Source: Codonopsis lanceolata | Taxonomy: Eukaryota > Streptophyta > Magnoliopsida > Asterales > Campanulaceae | Length of the DNA stretch: 64,000 bases | NCBI GenBank assembly: GCA_013146195.2 | Contig: CM028381.1 | Location: 59,216,744-59,280,743 of the forward strand | Direction of reading: 5' to 3' | In this document: positions 46,018 to 56,823 of the stretch, piece after piece | Layout: every line of letters begins with the position of its first letter | Position numbering within the stretch: the first letter of the stretch is position 1 | Notes under the pieces: generated by a model | Told to the model about the DNA's origin: nothing | Database searches by the model: none | What the model saw: the letters and a program-made list of their open reading frames with translations, nothing else | Position numbers and translations under genes: made by a program

Positions 46018-46480
46018 AGGAACGATGTCTAATCAAGTAACACTAAGGCTTGATTGGAAAAATAAATTGAAATCTGACACCATATTAAGGAAATGACGCC
46101 TAATTAGTAAGACTGAAACATTATTGTAAGGAACGATACCTAATTAAGTAACACCAAGGCATGATTGGAAGCATTGATGTCTAATTATTTTATACCGATC
46201 CATGATTTGAAAGAAAGATGCTTAATTAAGTAATACTAAGGCAGAATTACAAATAACGATGACTAATAAACTACAACCGATGCATGATTGTAAAGAACGA
46301 TGCCTAATTAAGTAACACCGAGGCATGATTGGAAGAACCAATGCTTGAGTTTTAAATCATTAAACGCGTGTATTTTTAAACCGAGGCAAAATAGAAAAAT
46401 TCGCTGCCTAATTAAATTACACCGACGCTGAATTGCAAGATACGATGCATAATTAAAAACACTGAGGCAAAATTGTATAC
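46018..46480. repeat. 41-bp minisatellite, about ten units
   Basis: The phrase GATGCCTAATTAAGTAACACC with variants recurs at 46024, 46095, 46135, 46175, 46217, 46258, 46299, 46340, 46403 and 46444. Most steps are 40-42 bp, with two longer units (71 and 63 bp). Confidence 0.85.
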
Positions 46481-46484
46481 ACAC

Positions 46485-46568
46485 ATCATATGCAACGACA
46501 CCGACATCATAAGCAACGATGCTCATATCATAGGCAACGATGTTCATATCATAGGCGACGATGCCCAA
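46485..46568. repeat. 21-bp minisatellite, four units
   Basis: ATCATA[G/A/T]GC[A/G]ACGA units begin at 46485, 46506, 46527 and 46548, exactly 21 bp apart. Being a multiple of three, they give a false heptapeptide-repeat ORF on the minus strand. Confidence 0.85.
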
Positions 46569-47517
46569 ATTGGATTTGCCTGCAAATGATTTCTTCAGCT
46601 TCTACTCACCTATAGTGATTCCATTCCATTCCATATGATTAATACAAACTGAGCACTTTGATTACAAAATTATAATAGAGAGAGAACACAAATGTTCTAG
46701 ATCTGCTCCATATGAAATGAAAAAACGTGGAATAGAATGAGCACTTTGATTACAAAATTACAACGAAGATAGAAAAAGATGCTTAGCTCAAGCCTCTTCC
46801 CGATTGACAGATGGACATATATGATTTTAGGAAGAAATAGCTGCAAAGAAAAAAATGAGATCGGGAATGACTATTAGATTTTGGACAAGAAAGAACGGTA
46901 GGAGGAGGGGCATTTAAGGAAAAAAATAATGAAAATAGACTTATGCGGTTGAAAAAAAACCAACGTACTTGAGCAATACAATTTTACGAAAGTGTACCGA
47001 CCCACAATTATTCTTTTTTTTATGAGTAAACTTGAGATAACCCTCTTTAACTATCAGACGGATTTGAATTGTCTTTCTCAACTACGAATTGAAGCAATTT
47101 GTCCCCTAAACTATAATGTTTTCATGAATTGCTTCAAAAAGTTAACTACGAATTATATGTTTTATAATTTTGAAAAAAATAAACATAAACATTAAAATTT
47201 TATATTTAAATAATAAAATCTCTCTCTCTCTCTTTCTCTCTCTCTCATCCCCCCCACCCTCCCTCTCCGACAACATGGATGCTAAGAAAAATGATTTGGT
47301 GCCAGGAGAAATGTATTTTGTGGTGCGACGTCTAGCATAGGTGTTTTTTGGTAAACTCAAATGTAAAAATGTTATTGTCAGAAGATTCAACAAATATGAT
47401 GAAGCCTTTGCAAAGAACAAAGCTTAGAGTAACAAGAGCAACAAATAACTATGAACAAAACATCTATGACGGAGCACAAATCATGACAACAAGCCACATA
47501 TTATCACTGGATGAATG
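46569..47517. other. Spacer with a short direct repeat and a TC tract
   Basis: The phrase GAGCACTTTGATTACAAAAT occurs twice (about 46652 and 46739). A CT-rich microsatellite lies at about 47219-47247. No gene was recognised. Confidence 0.5.
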
Positions 47518-47910
47518 TAGGTCTGACAATTACTAACTTAAAACTCGTTAACTCATCCAACCCAATTTAAAAACTATCCGACCCAACTCGACCCGTTAAA
47601 TTTTTTGGTTGAAATGGGTAACCCATTTTGATCCAAAAAAATAAGCTGGCCGATTTGTGTCGGGTTAAAGCGGGTCTAACCCGTTACCCATTTCAACCCG
47701 CTATTTTTTTGATATATGAATATAAGTTTTTTGATAAAAAATTGTGGGTCGAAACGAGGCGACCCGTTTTGACCCATCACACATTTTGACCCGTCCCGCA
47801 TTGCCACAACCCATTTAATTTTAGGTTATAATGGGTCACGACCTATTACAACTTGTTACCCGTTTCGACCCAACTCATACTCGACCCAACCCACCCAATC
47901 GTCAACTCTA
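47518..47910. mobile_element. Short hAT-type MITE
   Basis: 393 bp with ends TAGGTCTGACAATTA and the complement of TAGAGTTGACGATTG, flanked by gatgaatg (47510-47517) and aatgaatg (47911-47918), an 8-bp duplication with one mismatch. The inside is built of GGGTCG/CGACCC-type words in both orientations. Non-coding. Confidence 0.75.
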
Positions 47911-47918
47911 AATGAATG

Positions 47919-48109
47919 TTACCGAGACAAAAACGAAAATAATGTCTCAAAACCCTAAAGGAATAAACTAACAAGTGGGCTACAAATTCAAGGACACATG
48001 AGCTAGATGATAGCTACAAATTAATTGTTCATCTAGCTGTTATATAACGTCTAAATTAAAACGATAGCTTTCCAAAAGAATGCCTAAAAAAGGATAGTAA
48101 TGTGGCGAA
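47919..48109. other. Spacer before the Tat-like LTR
   Basis: No feature recognised; the LTR start is not sharply defined, so part of this stretch may belong to it. Confidence 0.4.
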
Positions 48110-48891
48110 AATGCAGCTTGGGTCGTCCGTGTGATGGGTATGATATTTGGGCTTGATCTATTTCCTTGAACCTGATTAAGACCACGAAAACACCTTAGTG
48201 GAAGTGCAAGGTTTGGCCTCGCGAAACCACTCCAGCGTGAGAATAAGTATCGTGTGAAAGAGTTAAAAAGCAATTTGACAGGGGTTCTAGGCTCAAGAAA
48301 GAGTGTGTACCTTGAATATGGTGTATGGAGGGGTATTTATAGGCCCCCAATGTCCTTGAATCCGTCTAGGATTCACTGCCTTAGTTATCTTGTAGGATTA
48401 GGAGATAATCCATAGATTTTAGGCGTGATAGACGGCTGACCGCGTGAATGTAGGAGCAGATATATGATAGGTATCCTGCTCGGATAAAGAAACCTTTGAC
48501 TTGTCTTGCAGAGCAAGTTTCCAAGGCTCCCTGCTCGATACATGCCCGGGAGAGCAAGACTCTGGCCGGCCACATGATGTAGACTGGTTAGAGATAAGTG
48601 TAGATCCTGGGCGTGGCCCCTGGTCGGGCAGGCAAAACCAGTACTCGACCATGTTGGATGGGATGAGTCTAATTCTTTACCCGATATGAGTGTGGTCCCC
48701 GGGCATGGCCCCTGGTCGGGCAGGGAACGCATGTGTCCGGCCAGATTTAGGTGGGAGTTATATTATTCATTGCTTGATGTCTCTCTAGCTCTATCCGCTA
48801 GGTTGGTAGGTCTCATGTTAATTAAGCTCGTGACTGGCACGTGGTGGTCGCTTGTGCCTTGCTTGTGACCCGGATTGGACCGGGCACATCA
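48110..48891 (-). repeat. 3' LTR of Tat-like element 3
   Basis: The minus-strand start TGATGTGCCCGGTCC at 48891 follows the purine tract GTTAGGGGCCAC. TATAAATA (minus) lies at 48334-48341. The other end is not certain; 48110 is a guess from a TG dinucleotide and the change in composition. Confidence 0.5.
48334..48341 (-). promoter_or_regulatory. TATA box of the element 3 LTR
   Basis: TATAAATA on the minus strand between C-rich and G-rich stretches, about 550 bp from the LTR 5' end. Confidence 0.5.
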
Positions 48892-48903
48892 GTGGCCCCT
48901 AAC
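48892..48903 (-). promoter_or_regulatory. Polypurine tract of element 3
   Basis: The minus strand reads GTTAGGGGCCAC next to the LTR start. Confidence 0.5.
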
Positions 48904-49269
48904 TCCTTGTCTGGCGAGTATTCATGCTCGGAGTAAGGAGTGTGTATGCTGGATGATGTTGCTCTTCCTCCGGGCTCCAACAGTTGTGAATTTTTGAGAA
49001 AATTGTGAAGGGTTTGGAAGGCAAGTTTGTAGAAGATTCTGGAACCTCAATGGAATACAGCTAAAGCGTGCTGAGGAAGCTTTTCGTTGAGAGTGTAGTA
49101 GGGCGAGTAGTCATGGGGGCGCGTGAGGCGTCAAGATGCAGCGTGATTTGATGGAGGCTCGGTTTCTGAAGCATTGCATTTGATGCACGAGTGCTGAGGG
49201 TGACGCCGTCCGTCCTTCCAAGTGCCATTTCGGCCTCCAATTTTCCCCCCAAAACCAAAAACCCTAGCC

Positions 49270-49278
49270 TATAAAAGG
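49270..49278 (+). promoter_or_regulatory. TATA box of the antisense gene
   Basis: TATAAAAGG followed by a pyrimidine-rich stretch (TCTTCCCCCTCTCC) has the look of a plant core promoter. It lies about 480 bp before the ATG at 49755, allowing for a leader exon and an intron that ends at TTTTGTAG (49752). Confidence 0.5.
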
Positions 49279-49754
49279 TCTTCCCCCTCTCCTTTAAAAC
49301 CTTTTACGGTTTTTGAATTATAGAGAGGAATTTTTTAGCTTTCCAGTGTTTTTGCTGCTGCTGCTTTGAAGCGGTTCCCAAATTTCGGTGATCTTGCCTT
49401 TCGACTCCAACCGTTCATTTGCTTCTGGCGTTCCAAGTCTTCCATCGGTTCAGTTTCCACACCGGTTATTCAAAGAGAAAGCTTCAATCCAATTCTGACA
49501 ATAAGTTTCTTGCCTTCTTTTTCTTGTTTTGATGAAAATTTCTGGGCTCTTCTCCCTCATCTTCATGCATTTCTGGGTAGGATCCTTAAGATTAGAATCG
49601 GCCCTTAGATAGAGATCGAGGAAAAGACGAGGTGGTCCTGCTCGCTAGGCGGGCATGGCCCCTTGGTGGACCTAGACTTAGGAATTTCCCCCTTTTACTT
49701 TATCGGTTATTCGGGCAGAAAGTTGACTTTCGTTCCTCGGTCTCTTTTGTAGAT

Positions 49755-52687
49755 ATGTCTAGTGATTCAGAAAATGACAGGGAAGCCTTTAGCTACGGCG
49801 ACCAAAACGATCCCTTGAGCAGCGAGAAGACTCCCCCTATCGACTATGTACTGGAAGAAGGGGAGGAATCTGTGGCCGGAGAGACCGGTCATGAGCGCGT
49901 GGGTCCTCCAATAGTTGATCTTGTTGACTCCTCTAGCAGGCATGGCCACTCTGGAGAAGGGAGTGTCAAAGGTGGCTACGCTGGTGGGCAGGGCCCTGAG
50001 CAGCAGGCAGACAATGCCGGAGATATGGCCGGGGAGGTGCGACTCGAGCAAGGAGAGGCGGATGGGGGTGCCTCAGAATCTGACAACGTAGATGATGTGC
50101 CCCTTGCCAGCTGTATGAAAAAGATCGGTTGCTCGCAAGTGGAGGTCACTCTTGAAGAGGCTGCAGATAAAGATGATGATGAGCCCGATTGGTACGTAAA
50201 TGCCGATGAGAGTCGATTTGTTGCTCATTGGGCTTCATTGGACACGACGGATAAGGTGACGGCCTGGCTCACGTCCCTTGGTATTGACTCCGCGTACTAT
50301 AGGGCGAGTAAGATGGACGTGCCCAGCGGAGTAGAGCTGTCCCGCGAGCAAGAGAATGAGCTCTTGTTTTTCGCCGACTTCTTCCGGGTCGGACTGCGCC
50401 TTTCGCTGAAGACTTTCTTGGTGGATTTCATGTTTTAGACCAAGGTCGTGCCTTGTGATTTGATGTTGAACACTATTCGGGTGATCACGGCCTTCACGGT
50501 GGCTTGCCGTCTCCTGGGTTTCGAGCAGGACATGTACCTGCTCCGTAAGCTTTTTATCTTTGTACTGAGCACAGGCGTGCAGATTAGAGTGAGGTCTAAC
50601 TCCAATTTTTTGAGGCTTTTGTCTGATGTCCCGGGAAAGGTTGAGGCTTGGGACAGGAGGGTCCTTTTCATTGAATCGCGGGTTGGATGGCCGTTTGCAC
50701 CAACAGCAACTAGCGAAATAAAAGTCACGAAGGTCTCCAAGAAAGAGTTCAACTTTGGCGAGATTGCCTGCCTAGCGATGTTGAAGGCTACTATTGGAGT
50801 TATCGAACAAAATGAGAAGTGGGTCAGCCAGAGATTTTTGCTCGATTGGAAAGAGCTGGTGTGCAATCCGCGCAACTTGTGCCTGGCCGGCGTGATCCGA
50901 ACTAAAACGCCCGTCATAGAACCCCTTCTGAGCCACGAGCCCGAGAGACCCCATCTATACTGGGGTGATTGGCACAGGCAAATGTTCAAGCGTGAATGCG
51001 TAGAATGCCAGCAGTGGGCCCTGGTGTGAACTGTCGGTCAGCTTACGATGATAATAACGGTTTCCCATTGATTACGAACATTTTCAATTTCCGCCTTGAT
51101 CAATTTCATTTTTGAAACTGTACTTATCGTGTCTTGTTTTATTTCAGGGATGAAGAGCTTGGCCGTGCTGAGAAATAGAAAGAAGCAGGCCGACCAGCGG
51201 GCTACCGATTTGAAGGCCAATGAGCCTGTAGCCTTACCCAAAGTCACTTTATGTCCGCCAGCTAAGAAGTCCTCGGCTTCGGGCAAAGCCTCGAGCCTGA
51301 AAGAGGTCGCTGAGGCCATTGTTGATAAGGCCGCCAAGGCCCCAACTGTCAAGATCTCCGAGGCCCTAGCTGCCAAGGATGCCAAGGCAGCAGGAAAAAA
51401 AAAGCCTTTCTCCTCCCCCTGCTCGAACTGTGCGTCAACGCTGTTCGGGTACTGAACCTGCTGCTTCTCCCCCCAACTTATGGCGGGGTTGCTACCTGGA
51501 AGTGGCCAGGCTTCGAAATTCCTTCCACCACCAGCGCTGATCGGGCACTTGTGAAAGGAATTTTCGGGGGTACTCCAATGCTGGGGGGGCATCAATTTGT
51601 CTGCTCGCAGAAGCCCAGGAGGCCTGATAGGCAAGGGCATTATAGAACAGGCCATACACGATGGCTTGGCATTAGACCGGGAAACTACTGGTCATGTGCT
51701 GGTCGGGAACGTGGGCCTTTGCCTGAGCGAGGTAAAACAAACTGCAGTCTGATATCTTTCTTCTTCTTTACTCATTCTTATGCTAACTGTTTTACTCTTT
51801 GTTTGCAGGTTGCCTCCACTTGTGCTAATTTGTATGACCGCTACAATGAGGAGAAGGAAGCTCGCAAAAAGGTGGAGGTTGATGGTAAAAGAGCTGAGAG
51901 CCTGCTGAAAGAGAAGCTTGAGCAGGCGTCTTGCCTGGCCGACCAGCTGAAGGAAATGGAAGCTGCTACAAAGCAGAAGGAAGCCGAGGTGCTCGAGTGT
52001 AACCTACTGCTGGTTGCTCAAAATAGCACTCAGGCCACTGAAAAGTCCGAGCTGGTTGGCCAAATAAAGAAAAATCAAGCCGACCTGGAGAAAGGGCAAG
52101 ACACTGTTGCTTTTGTTACCAAGCAGAGGGAGCAGCTACAGAGCGAGATGCTCCTCAAGATGCAGGCCATCAATGACGCGGACCTGGTGGCCGATTTGAT
52201 GGCGAAGTTGTTCACCGCCAGAGAGGCGGTGGTGGAGGACTACAGGAGTTCCCCAGACTTTGAGGTCGCCGTGGATGAAGCTATCGTTCCTTGCTATTCC
52301 CACGGCACGAATCACGTTCTGCGGTTGCTCGCTGATCGCGGGGCGGTGGATATGTAGACCATGGCCGAATGGGCCTTGCTCGATCCCTACTCTGACGCTG
52401 CCCGCCAGTTCCATAACTTGGTCCCTTATACCGAGGCAGAGCTAGAGGTTCTTTTCAAAGGCGATGCCAAAGCTGGTCGAGAGCCTTGGGTCCCACTAAA
52501 TCCTCTGGACGTGAATGTGTGCTCTTTGATCGATGCTCTGGAGTCCACTGTGGTCGAGCAGATGGTTTCAGAGGATGACGCCAAGGCTGCTAAGAAGGAG
52601 GCTGCCCGCAAAGAACTAAATGCCCAGTATGAGGAGCAGTACAGGGCTTCCGCCAAAGATCTTCCTCCTCTTCCGAATCAAGCTTAG
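49755..52687 (+). pseudogene. Putative gypsy-type transposon protein (PF04195-like), antisense passenger
   Basis: The start is placed at the ATG at 49755, just after an acceptor-like TTTTGTAG. The N-terminus is acidic. The conserved domain (about 50190-50990) includes ELLFFADFFRVGLRLSLKTF and NTIRVITAFTVACRLLGFEQ, which I associate with the PF04195 family. A TAG at 50436-50438 interrupts it in frame. Introns are likely at about 51027-51148 and 51732-51809 (pyrimidine tracts and CAG before exons). The C-terminal half (51810-52150) is a coiled coil rich in Glu, Lys and Ala. A second in-frame TAG is at 52355-52357. Frames also shift in 51400-51700. The final stop is TAG at 52685-52687. Function unknown. 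Confidence 0.7.
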
Positions 52688-53637
52688 TTAAGGGATGCTT
52701 TTCATGTTCGACCTACGTTCCACTACTCTTGATTTCCGATTGTAATTCCTTCCACATTTTTGAATAGAGAACACTTTTTTTCTTGATGATTGCTTCTTTA
52801 TTTGTACTCTTCCTATATTTTGTTTAGTACTAGCATGCAATCATTTGTGTATGAACTGATCACAACAGGCGTAATACAAACAGAACCGATGCAAACTTGT
52901 GTGATTATTAACTTAAAAACAATAAGGCTAACTAAGCACACATATTATCCAAGTTTGAGGTGCGCGGGTAGGTGTTCCTACCCAGACTAAGTGCTTGGTT
53001 CTGGCCAAGGCTTTAAGTGGGCATGACCCCTATCCCTCGGGAGCGAGCATCCCGAAGAGAAGACTGCCTAGCGGGCATGGCTCAGCTCAGAGTAGCGACC
53101 AACTAACCGGGCTCGGCCCAGTCTGACGTTTGTTCGTCGAAGCAGTTGCTAGTATATCAACTGGGTATAGAGATATACGACTAATAGTGTTGCTCGGTCA
53201 CTATAGGAATCCGAGGTAGTTAGCCGTTATCTTGTGGGCATGGCCCCTACCGGCTGGCGGGCTTCCCAGCACGTGAGTTGGGCAAGGCCCTATCTTGCTC
53301 ATTGAGAGGACAAGATACGTTCACTGATACTCAGGTATAGTGGAAGGTTGACTGGACATGGCCCCATCTGCTCAGCTTGCGAGTAGATTTTGTCAAGCAA
53401 TCCAAAAATAATTTATAAATGACAAAAACCGCTTGAAATAGCAAACATAAATAACTTGCCTTTTTCATTGATAGAATAATGATGACCCTCAACAGGGTTG
53501 AGGGTCTTGCCCATTTGTACATTGAGACTTGCTCAATGGTAGTACTTTTTCAAGTGATCCGCGTGCTAGGGATGCTTCAAGTCCTTGCCCTTCTGTGTCC
53601 GTAGCGTATAAGTGCCTTCTCTAATTATGCATGTGAC
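52688..53637. other. Spacer of element 3 with repeated GGGCATGGCCCC words
   Basis: No gene. Copies of the near-palindrome GGGCATGGCCCC lie at about 53023, 53083, 53238 and 53353, as they do at about 48611, 48700 and 49651 in the same element. 52690-52960 is the AT-rich 3' flank of the antisense gene. Confidence 0.5.
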
Positions 53638-54450
53638 TTAAAAAGGCCCTTCCCAGTTGGGTGAGAGCTTTCCCCTTTCTGCTCGATGACCAGCCACCTC
53701 AATCTTTCTAAGTACCCAATCTCCGATCATGAATGCTCTTCCTCGGACTCTTTTGTCGTGGTGAGCCTTTGCTCGCTGTTTATAGTTGACCATCTTTAGT
53801 CTTGCATCAAATCTTCTTTCCTCTAGTAGGTCAAGATCCATTGCCTGGGCGAGCTCATTGTTCTGTTCGCTATAGTGGGAAACTCTGTAGCTTGGCAAGG
53901 CCATTTTTGCTGAGATCATAGCCTCAGATCCATAGGTGTGTGCGAATGGGGTTTCCCCTATTGGACCCCCAACAGTGGTTCTGACCGCCCATAAGGCCAA
54001 TGGTAGCTCCTCTGCCCATTTTACTGCTCGCCTTTCTAGGTTTCTTTTGAGAACATGCAAGACTTGCTTGTTCCCGGCCTTTGCCTGGCCATTGCCCAAT
54101 GGGTAAGCTACCGATGATTGCCAATTCTTGACGCCTAGGCGAGCACACTTTGCCGTGAACCTATCAGACAACTGAGTACCATGGTCAGAAACGATTGCTC
54201 GAGGGAGACCAAATTGGCACCACACTTGATCATTGATGAATTTGATGATATTGGCCTCTGAAATAGTAGCCAACGGCTTTGCCTCGATCCACTTTGTGAA
54301 ATAGTCGATTATGACTACAGCGTACTTATATTTGTACAGTGCCAAGGGAAACGGGCCGATCAAGTCGATTCCCCACATGTTGAACGGCCAGGCCGCGACG
54401 ACTGGAGTCTTCACGGTGGAAGGCAACCTTGGTATCTCTGCGTACCGTTG
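53638..54450 (-). pseudogene. Tat-type integrase, truncated, with altered catalytic Glu
   Basis: From the junction at 54450 the frame reads through PFNMWGIDLIGPFP (first catalytic Asp) and RAIVSDHGTQL (second Asp). At the third position, GNGQAKAGNK, the usual Glu is Lys (codon 54079-54081). A long C-terminal part follows, ending in GKLSPNWEGPF, typical of Tat-lineage integrases. The open frame continues artificially into the inserted LTR up to 54648. The substitution alone would inactivate strand transfer. Confidence 0.85.
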
Positions 54451-55309
54451 TGATGAGGACATCCCCGACAACAACAACTCAACACCGATGCCGACAACCA
54501 TTGGACCGGTCACGAGAGCTCGAGCCAAGAAAATCCATGAAGAAGTCCATGGCATGGTTCGTGAGACAATGGAGATGGAAGAACGAGCAATGAGCCATGA
54601 AGAGAAGGCCCATGAAGGGTCAAAGGAAGGCTGGCGAGCGTGATCCAAGTCGGAAGGGCGAATTCAAGCATTGTAATTACACGGCGGAACATGGGGAAGG
54701 CTTGCGGACGCAAAGGTCATCATAGGCTGCGACCGCAAGGTGTGTCAACTTACGAGCCAACTTTGCCGAGCGCCAAGGTCATCATAGGCTGCGACCGCAA
54801 GGTGTGGCGATTTTGGGCCGACTTTACTGCCGACCTTGCGGACGCAAGGTGTCAAGGCTGCGACCGCAAGTCCCAAAGGTCCCGTTTTACGTTTTGTTAA
54901 TTAGGGTTTTCTGCTAAACTGTACCCCAATTGCTTAGTACGACTTTTCAACCTAGTTTAGGTATAAATAGGGGTTTTCTTTCATTGAACAATTAACTTTG
55001 AGTATTCTATTTTGTGAGTTTTATCAAAACTTATTGGTTCTTCTTGAACTATTGAGAGAATATACAGGTGTGAAGCTTGTGTGTTTGATCTTGACTTATC
55101 AATTGATTCTTCCATATCAATTGTGGCGTCTATCACTATACTTAGGTTCTTCAATTGCTTCGATTGCGGGTTGCGGCTGTACATGCCAAGGTTCTTGTTG
55201 TGCTAATTGTCGGGTCGAGGTGTCATCCCCCGCAAACATCCTTCGATCCCTAGCTTCCGCCGCATGTGTAAATCGTTCTTCAACGAAGCCTTCCGAGAAG
55301 ATCGTATCA
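54451..55309 (+). repeat. LTR 1 of the chromovirus array
   Basis: Starts TGATGAGGACATCC and ends GATCGTATCA, 859 bp. Its first 190 bp are an open continuation of the pol frame (TTIGPVTRARAKKIHEEVHG, then an acidic tail). Next come palindromic CTTGCG-NN-CGCAAG words (54701-54880) and TATAAATAG at 54962-54970. The inner end abuts a primer site. Confidence 0.85.
54962..54970 (+). promoter_or_regulatory. TATA box of LTR 1
   Basis: TATAAATAG, the same in the three LTRs (59421 and 63867 for the others). Confidence 0.7.
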
Positions 55310-55312
55310 TTT

Positions 55313-55323
55313 TGGTATCAGAG
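55313..55323 (+). promoter_or_regulatory. Primer-binding site, initiator tRNA-Met type, copy 1
   Basis: TGGTATCAGAG three bases after the LTR end matches the complement of the plant initiator tRNA-Met 3' end. Confidence 0.85.
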
Positions 55324-56014
55324 TAAAGGTTCGTCCATAATCTATCCTGTCTTTAAATTGTTCTTAATTAGTTATCTGTTTCTTTCTCTTCTTCCTTCGA
55401 ACTAGGATCATCAATCCTACGTTTGTTCTTCATATTCGTGTTTTATTTGTTCTTTCAAGCCCTAACATCTTTCTAGGGTTATAGTCTTATCAAAAAAAAA
55501 TTATTGTTATTGTTGCTGCCTGTTAAACTCGGCAGTCCCAGAAAAAAAAAAAAAAAAAAAAAGAGTGCAAATCTCCTGACAAAAATTTTGGGAGACAAGG
55601 AAAGAATACATTACCGGTGACCGAATTGAAGGTTAGATTGTAATACAAAAAAAAAAATTTATTTACTGTTCACGTTACTGTTCATCCGTACGGATTGATT
55701 GGGTATATTTTTCGGACAGCTTTCAAAATATATCTATATTATTTCAGATCAAAATTGTGGATTCGAAAATTGAATATTCTGATCAAAAGCTTTCTAAACG
55801 TTGTGCGTCTTCGTTTCTTCAAATTTCTTACTCTTGAATTAATTCTCTATACGTTATCAATTGTTGAGTCTTGTGTTGAACTGCCACTTGATTTGCACTT
55901 GTTAATACTTGATAGTTCTTTTAGAACGTTAAAGTTTTGATTTGAGTGATTAAATCTTTTGTGTGATACACGAGTGGAGAGATACACGTAAGGGAGTTTT
56001 GTGAGGATTTTAAA
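55324..56014 (+). other. 5' leader of chromovirus copy 1
   Basis: Untranslated; contains A-runs at 55492-55500 and 55540-55562. No upstream gene seen. Confidence 0.6.
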
Positions 56015-56823
56015 ATGGCAAATGATAATAAATTGTTCATGGAAGCCATGATGGCTAAAATGGAAAAGATGATGAGGGAACAAAGGGAGGAGATGCATGA
56101 GGTGATGGGTAAGATGAGTGAGAAGTTTAATGAGAAGCTAGATGTGATAGGTAATGCAAGTAAAAGTCAAAGTCCAGTTGAACCTAAACGTAATCTAGAG
56201 AAGAGTTTGATGGAGAGAATTGGGACTCAAATGATAGGAGAGACGAGGAATAGATGGGGAGGAAATAGAGAAAGATAATAACATGAATGGGATAAAATTG
56301 AAGGTGCCTACTTTCACGGGTAAAAATGATCGACTTATACCTAGAGTGGGAGATGAAGATGGAGAGGATATTTGGGTGCCATAACTATACCGACTTGAAG
56401 AAAGTCAAACTAGCCGCCATTGAGTTCTCCGATTATGCTGCGGTTTGGTGGGAACAGATGAGGTTGGATAGAGCGAGATATAGGGAACCTCAAGTTGAGA
56501 CTTGGGAGGAGATGAAAAGATTGATGAGGAAACGGTACATACCATCTCATTATTATAGGGACCTACACCAAAGACTACAAACCTTGAGGCAAGGAACTAA
56601 GAGTGTAGAGGAGTACTACAAGGAGATGGAGGTTGCTATGATTAGGGCACACATAGAGGAGGATAGTGAGGCAACCATGGCACGTTTTCTAATGGGGTTA
56701 AATAAGGAGATTGCGAATGTGGTGGAGTTGCAATCGTATGTTGATATTAATGAACTAGTCAAAAGTCCATTAAGGTGGAGCAACAACACAAGAGGAGGGG
56801 TAATGCACATGGGTTTTCCCTAA
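56015..56823 (+). pseudogene. Chromovirus gag, copy 1
   Basis: The ATG at 56015 starts a Met/Lys/Glu-rich helical N-terminus. A frame break follows at about 56270-56325, then the gag core (EMKMERIFGCHNYTDLKKVK, YAAVWWEQMR, QRLQTLRQGTKSVEEYYKEM), typical of the retrotransposon gag domain PF03732. A second break near 56755 separates it from the zinc knuckle. Confidence 0.85.

Larger units (their letters stand above)
48110..54450 (-). mobile_element. Tat-like Ty3/gypsy element 3 with antisense gene, 5' part cut off
   Basis: A minus-strand integrase (from 54450 to 53638) is followed on that strand by a non-coding stretch, a gene in antisense (49755-52687), a polypurine tract and an LTR ending at 48891. 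This is the order known for Tat-lineage elements carrying antisense ORFs. The upstream part of pol and gag is missing because the chromovirus array inserted at 54451. The LTR differs from LTR-A, B and C, so this is another family. Confidence 0.65.

Noticed and set aside
46308..46568. Heptapeptide-repeat protein on the minus strand
   Set aside because: The repeat follows from the 21-bp minisatellite; there is no conserved flank and the frame is lost in the adjoining 41-bp units.
45786..46568. CRISPR-like array
   Set aside because: The units are contiguous diverged tandem repeats without constant repeats and unique spacers, and the sequence is plant nuclear DNA.
45638..46990. A Mutator-like element enclosing the minisatellites
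   Set aside because: Weak similarity between GGGTAATAATCGG near 45630 and the complement of CCGACCCACAATTATTC near 47000 was noted, but the inverted repeats are too poor and no target duplication was found.
42171..48100. Microsatellite and poly-A/T runs as regulatory elements
   Set aside because: Simple repeats of this kind are common in AT-rich plant intergenic DNA; nothing ties them to a gene here.
53638..54648. One integrase ORF of 336 residues
   Set aside because: The first 66 or so residues are read from the reverse strand of the inserted chromovirus LTR (54451-54648); only the part from 54450 down is integrase.
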